DNA from: Algorimicrobium sp002414705
Lineage (GTDB): Bacteria; Bacteroidota; Bacteroidia; Flavobacteriales; Flavobacteriaceae
NCBI GenBank assembly: GCA_963972425.1
Contig: CAXAUF010000051.1
Coordinates: 1 to 20,090, forward strand
Reading direction: 5' to 3'
DNA length: 20,090 nt
The translations under genes were made by a program, and so were the position numbers. Under the pieces are notes generated by a model. The model did no database searches, was not told the origin of the DNA, and worked only from the letters and a program-made list of their open reading frames with translations. Below, in pieces: positions 16,129-20,090 of the stretch. Numbering within the stretch: the stretch's first letter is position 1; the number at the start of each line of letters is the position of its first letter.

Positions 16129-18270
16129 ATGAATACCCATTTACAAACTCCCATTGATTACCTAAAAGGCGTTGGTCCTAATCGAGCCGATTTACTTCGG
16201 AAGGAACTCGGTATTCATACCTATCAAGATTTGATAAATTTATTCCCGAATCGCTATTTAGATAGAACCAAGTATTTTAAAATAAACGAGCTACAGCAAA
16301 ACAATGCAGAAGTTCAAGTAATTGGAAAACTAGTAAAGTTTGAAGAAATTGCCCAAAAACGTGGCAAACGATTAGTCGCTACATTTCAAGATGACACTGG
16401 AACTATGGAGTTGGTTTGGTTTCGTGGACAAAAATGGATTCGCGATAGCTTAAAACTTCAAACACCTTATGTCATTTTTGGGAAAACTAATTTTTATAGT
16501 GGTAAATTTAGCATGCCTCATCCAGAAATGGAACTTTTAGCCGAACATGAATCTAGCCTGCGTTCTGCTATGCAACCCATTTATCCATCCACCGAAAAAT
16601 TGAATAATAAGGGAATTACAAATCGTGTGGTGAACAAAATTATGCAACAATTGTTTGTTGAAACCAAAGGCAGATTTGTTGAAACCTTATCACCAGAACT
16701 TTTAGAAAGTCAGAAATTAATCTCTAAAAGTGAGGCTCTTTTTAATATTCATTTTCCAAAAAATCAAGACCTTTTAGCACGTGCTCAATACCGATTAAAA
16801 TTTGAAGAATTATTCTATATTCAACTGCAATTAATTTTAAAAAATCTCATTCACAAATCGAAAATAAAAGGACTACCTTTTGAAAAAGTTGGAAGCTATT
16901 TTAATTCGTTTTATAATACACATTTACCCTTTGAATTAACCAATGCTCAAAAGCGCGTTTTAAAAGAAATAAGACAAGATTTAGGGAGCCATGCGCAAAT
17001 GAATCGGCTTTTACAAGGCGATGTTGGTTCAGGAAAGACCATTGTTGCCTTCATGTCAATGCTCATGGCACTTGACAATGGTTTTCAAGCCTGCTTAATG
17101 GCGCCTACTGAAATTTTGTCAGTACAGCACTACAATGGACTACTTGAATGGTGTAACAAATTAAATATCAGTATAAAACTGCTTACTGGATCAAGCAAAA
17201 CTTCAAGTAGACGTGAAATTCACAAATCTCTTGAAAATGGCGAATTACAAATCCTAATCGGTACACATGCCCTTCTTGAAGATAAGGTAAAATTTCAAAA
17301 TTTAGGACTCGCAATTATCGATGAGCAACACCGTTTTGGTGTAGAACAACGCAGCAAATTATGGCATAAAGGACCACGTAAAATTGATAATGAAAATTCA
17401 ACAAAACCAGCCATCATTCCACCACACATTTTGGTCATGACAGCTACACCAATTCCGCGTACTTTGGCTATGTCTATTTATGGAGATTTAGACATTTCTG
17501 TTATTGATGAATTGCCACCCGGAAGACAAGCCATAAAAACAGTTCACAGGTATGATAAAAACAGATTGGACGTCTTCCGATTTATTCGTGACGAAATAGA
17601 AATAGGTCGTCAAGTCTATATTGTTTATCCGCTTATTCAAGAAAGCGAAAAAATGGATTATAAAGATTTAATGGATGGTTATGAAAGTATTTCGCGCGAT
17701 TTTCCCCAGCCCAAATATCAAATCTCCATTGTTCATGGCCAAATGAAAGCAGCTGATAAAGATTTTGAAATGCAACGCTTTATTAAAGGCGAAACACAAA
17801 TTATGGTAGCAACAACCGTTATTGAGGTTGGCGTTAACGTACCAAATGCCTCTGTAATGATTATTGAAAGCGCAGAGCGTTTTGGGCTCTCGCAACTACA
17901 CCAATTACGTGGTCGTGTTGGTCGCGGAGCGGAACAAAGTTACTGCATCCTCATGACGAGCCATAAATTAAGTAGCGACAGTAAAACCCGTTTAGAAACC
18001 ATGACCAGAACTAACGATGGTTTTGATATCGCAGAAGTAGACTTAAAACTTCGTGGCCCTGGAGATATTATGGGAAAACAACAAAGCGGTGTTCTTAATT
18101 TAAGAATAGCAGATATTATCAAAGATGGTGATATTCTTAAAACAGCTCGCTATTATGCTAAACAAGTTTTAAATTCAGACCCAAACTTATCCAAACCCAA
18201 CAATAAAGCCATTTTATTTACCTATCAGCAAATGAGCAAGTACAAGAACATCTGGAATTACATTTCTTAA
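16129..18270 (+). CDS. recG: ATP-dependent DNA helicase RecG
   Basis: RecG remodels stalled replication forks and branched recombination intermediates. The 713-residue length fits the family. A wedge/OB domain is seen at about 60-130 (VQVIGKLVKFEEI, TFQDDTGTMELVWF). Helicase motifs follow: GDVGSGKT (297-304), MAPTEIL (324-330), DEQHRFGVEQR (398-408), TATPIPRT (438-445), and QLRGRVGRG (592-600). The TRG-like C-terminal segment LRGPGDIMGKQQSG is also present. It starts at the ATG at 16129, with 81 bases separating it from the divergent aminopeptidase. No good promoter match is visible in that gap. trmL follows after 67 bases with no hairpin between, so co-transcription is possible. Confidence 0.97.
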   Translation: MNTHLQTPIDYLKGVGPNRADLLRKELGIHTYQDLINLFPNRYLDRTKYFKINELQQNNAEVQVIGKLVKFEEIAQKRGKRLVATFQDDTGTMELVWFRGQKWIRDSLKLQTPYVIFGKTNFYSGKFSMPHPEMELLAEHESSLRSAMQPIYPSTEKLNNKGITNRVVNKIMQQLFVETKGRFVETLSPELLESQKLISKSEALFNIHFPKNQDLLARAQYRLKFEELFYIQLQLILKNLIHKSKIKGLPFEKVGSYFNSFYNTHLPFELTNAQKRVLKEIRQDLGSHAQMNRLLQGDVGSGKTIVAFMSMLMALDNGFQACLMAPTEILSVQHYNGLLEWCNKLNISIKLLTGSSKTSSRREIHKSLENGELQILIGTHALLEDKVKFQNLGLAIIDEQHRFGVEQRSKLWHKGPRKIDNENSTKPAIIPPHILVMTATPIPRTLAMSIYGDLDISVIDELPPGRQAIKTVHRYDKNRLDVFRFIRDEIEIGRQVYIVYPLIQESEKMDYKDLMDGYESISRDFPQPKYQISIVHGQMKAADKDFEMQRFIKGETQIMVATTVIEVGVNVPNASVMIIESAERFGLSQLHQLRGRVGRGAEQSYCILMTSHKLSSDSKTRLETMTRTNDGFDIAEVDLKLRGPGDIMGKQQSGVLNLRIADIIKDGDILKTARYYAKQVLNSDPNLSKPNNKAILFTYQQMSKYKNIWNYIS

Positions 18271-18337
18271 TTCCTATCTAAAACGTTGAGAAAGCGTATT
18301 TTTCACACCAATACAAACAAACATTTAAAAGAAAAAA

Positions 18338-18793
18338 ATGCCACTAAACATTGTACTTATAGAACCCGAAATCCCTAATAACACTGGAAACATTGGGAGA
18401 TTAGCTTTAGCATCTGGATCAAATCTTCATTTAGTAAAACCATTTGGTTTTGAAATTAGTGATACACGTTTAAAACGCGCTGGTTTAGATTATTGGCAAC
18501 ATTTAAATCTTCACTACTACGATAATATCGAAGAATTCTTTAGCAAAAACAAAAACGCCAAGATGGTATTTTTATCTAGTCATGGCAAAAAAAATCATTG
18601 GGATATTTCTTTCCAGGATCATTTGTTTTTAGTTTTTGGCAAGGAATCGGTTGGTTTGCCAAAATTACTTTTAGAAAAACATAAAGACAGCCTCTTTAAA
18701 ATACCCATTTCAGGTAATCATGTAAGAAGTCTAAATTTAGCTAACGCAGTAAGCATAGTAGTTTACGAAGGTGTTAGGCAGATTTCAAAATGA
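18338..18793 (+). CDS. trmL: tRNA (cytidine/uridine-2'-O-)-methyltransferase TrmL
   Basis: The 151-residue SPOUT-class enzyme methylates the 2'-O of the wobble base (position 34) of certain leucine tRNAs using S-adenosylmethionine. Family motifs are clear: EPEIPNNTGNIGR (9-21), FGKESVGLP (100-108), and the knot region IPISGN to RSLNLANAVSIVVYEG (122-145). The length matches minimal single-domain TrmL. It follows recG by 67 bases, and its ATG is preceded by a purine-rich stretch (AAAAGAAAAAA). Confidence 0.93.
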   Translation: MPLNIVLIEPEIPNNTGNIGRLALASGSNLHLVKPFGFEISDTRLKRAGLDYWQHLNLHYYDNIEEFFSKNKNAKMVFLSSHGKKNHWDISFQDHLFLVFGKESVGLPKLLLEKHKDSLFKIPISGNHVRSLNLANAVSIVVYEGVRQISK

Positions 18794-18837
18794 TTGTAAT
18801 TTATTGTTTTTAAGACATCATATTTCTACATGCTTTG

Positions 18838-18868
18838 TTTGAATGCTAGTGCCAATATTTTATCTTTG
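18838..18868 (+). promoter_or_regulatory. Bacteroidota-type promoter of pheT
   Basis: TTTG at 18838-18841, a 19-base spacer, and TATCTTTG at 18861-18868 match the Bacteroidota consensus. Transcription would start near 18875, about 17 bases before the ATG at 18892. This suggests pheT is transcribed independently of recG-trmL. Confidence 0.65.
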
Positions 18869-18891
18869 CAAACTTAATTAATGCATGATTC

Positions 18892-20085
18892 ATGAAGATT
18901 TCTTATAACTGGCTTAAACAATTCATTAAAACGGATTGGAATCCAGAACAAACTAGTGAGCTTTTAACCGATTTAGGACTAGAAGTTGAAGGTCTTACCG
19001 CCTATCAATCTGTAAAAGGCGGACTGGAAGGCATTGTTGTTGGCGAAGTGTTAACGTGCGAACAACATCCAAATGCTGATAGACTAAAAGTGACGACGGT
19101 TTCTATTGGTACAGATACACCTTTACAAATTGTTTGTGGCGCACCAAACGTAGCCGCAGGACAAAAAGTACCAGTAGCAACTATTGGTACAACTCTATAT
19201 ACTGAAGAAGGCGAAGCATGGACAATTAAAAAAGGGAAAATTCGCGGTGAAGAAAGCCACGGAATGATTTGCGCCGAAGATGAACTTGGTTTAGGAAAAG
19301 GTCATGACGGAATCATGGTTCTAGATGCTAAACTAAAGGTTGGAACTTTAGCTTCCGAGATATTTAATATAGAAAATGACATAGTATTCGAAATTGGCCT
19401 AACGCCAAATCGTGCAGACGCTATGAGTCACTATGGTGTAGCTCGCGATTTACGTGCTGGTTTCATCCAAAAAGAAATTAATACCGAATTAATTACACCT
19501 TCGGTTAGTGCATTTCATGTGGATAATCGTTCATTACGTATTGATGTGGATGTTGAAAACAAAAATTTAGCACCACGCTATTGCGGTTTAACTATCTCAA
19601 ACATCAAGGTAGCAGATTCTCCAGCATGGTTACAAAACAGACTAAAAGCAATTGGTTTATCACCTATAAACAACGTTGTAGATGCCACAAATTATGTGCT
19701 TCATGAATTAGGGCAACCGCTACATGCTTTTGATGCTAACAAAATAACAGGCAACAAAATAGCTGTAAAAACACTACCTACTGGCACTAAATTCACAACT
19801 CTAGATGGTGTAGAACGTGAACTTCACGAAGAAGATTTAATGATCTGTAATGCCGAAAAACCTATGTGTATTGCTGGTGTTTTTGGCGGAATGGATTCGG
19901 GTGTTACAGAAAGTACGACCAGTATATTTTTAGAAAGTGCTTACTTCAATCCAGTAAGTATAAGAAAAACAGCTAAACGCCATGCTTTAAACACAGATGC
20001 GTCTTTCCGTTTTGAACGTGGTATAGATCCAAATATTACGGAATATGCTTTAAAAGGGCAGCACGTTTTAAAGCATATTTCGTAA
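18892..20085 (+). CDS. pheT: Phenylalanine-tRNA ligase beta subunit, N-terminal half (3' end compromised)
   Basis: PheT pairs with PheS in the (alpha-beta)2 enzyme that charges tRNA-Phe. Seen here are the N-terminal block (1-40), the EMAP-II-like tRNA-binding domain (about 41-150; CEQHPNADRLKV, VCGAPNV, EESHGMICAEDELGLG), LTPNRADAMSHYGVARDL (170-187), and the B3/B4 editing domain (about 215-390; NVVDATNYVLHELGQPLHAFD, RFERGIDPN). The frame stops at 397 residues, about half the usual near-800. The B5 and C-terminal anticodon-binding domains are missing. From memory of the family, the sequence after ITEYALK should read RAA; that reading appears if one A is added to the A run at 20052-20055. The last residues and stop (GQHVLKHIS) lie in and beyond a fold-back repeat. 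The real gene most likely continues past the window. Confidence 0.9.
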   Translation: MKISYNWLKQFIKTDWNPEQTSELLTDLGLEVEGLTAYQSVKGGLEGIVVGEVLTCEQHPNADRLKVTTVSIGTDTPLQIVCGAPNVAAGQKVPVATIGTTLYTEEGEAWTIKKGKIRGEESHGMICAEDELGLGKGHDGIMVLDAKLKVGTLASEIFNIENDIVFEIGLTPNRADAMSHYGVARDLRAGFIQKEINTELITPSVSAFHVDNRSLRIDVDVENKNLAPRYCGLTISNIKVADSPAWLQNRLKAIGLSPINNVVDATNYVLHELGQPLHAFDANKITGNKIAVKTLPTGTKFTTLDGVERELHEEDLMICNAEKPMCIAGVFGGMDSGVTESTTSIFLESAYFNPVSIRKTAKRHALNTDASFRFERGIDPNITEYALKGQHVLKHIS

Positions 20086-20090
20086 TATTT
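20031..20090. repeat. 25-bp inverted repeat at the sequence end, probable fold-back artefact
   Basis: Left arm 20031-20055 and right arm 20066-20090 are reverse complements at 24 of 25 positions (the exception pairs G20041 with T20080), around a 10-base spacer GGGCAGCACG. The right arm runs exactly to the last base. The left arm is ordinary pheT coding sequence; the right arm does not continue the gene and supplies its stop codon. Confidence 0.9.

Noticed and set aside
16048..16140. Longer N terminus for the M1 aminopeptidase, from an ATG at 16140
   Set aside because: It places 31 residues before a good signal peptide and overlaps recG; the ATG at 16047 is preferred.

Overview
The window looks like chromosomal DNA from a marine-type member of the Flavobacteriaceae (Bacteroidota). 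The reasons are low GC, absence of clear Shine-Dalgarno sites, promoters of the Bacteroidota form TTTG-N19-TAnnTTTG (two good examples), and a set of families typical of this clade: a stand-alone HsdR-N-like nuclease beside holA, a membrane-anchored FMN-binding glutamate synthase-like protein with a DUF7935 partner, and an OmpA-type lipoprotein. Most of the content is housekeeping or core-genome. I see no insertion sequence, phage gene, CRISPR array, tRNA or rRNA.

Layout. 1-207 is the 3' end of an unrecognised gene on the + strand. It converges on holA (DNA polymerase III delta, - strand, probable TTG start at 1243). A divergent promoter region separates holA from a small PD-(D/E)XK protein and a family 2 glycosyltransferase (+ strand, 5 nt apart). 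Next come an OmpA-family lipoprotein with a strong terminator, an AT-rich gap holding a possible 52-aa gene, and a leftward block: a YrdC/YciO-family protein and a UvrD/PcrA helicase (TTG start). A leftward AsmA/DUF748-like membrane-anchored protein (7468-9027) is divergent from the rightward pair of FMN-glutamate synthase-like protein and DUF7935 protein. Two small membrane proteins of unknown function follow.

12222-16047 is a tight leftward operon: a secreted M1 aminopeptidase, then two tandem paralogous patatin-like phospholipases (2-nt gap, then a 1-nt stop/start overlap). Divergent from it lies recG, followed by trmL and pheT, the last with its own clear promoter. These rightward genes serve replication-fork rescue, tRNA wobble modification and tRNA charging.

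The last 60 bases form a 25-bp near-perfect inverted repeat that brings a premature stop into pheT. I read this as a fold-back artefact at a contig end rather than a real truncation. No clearly new system was found. The most distinctive biology is the aminopeptidase-patatin-patatin operon, and the most consequential observation for a user of this sequence is the pheT fold-back.
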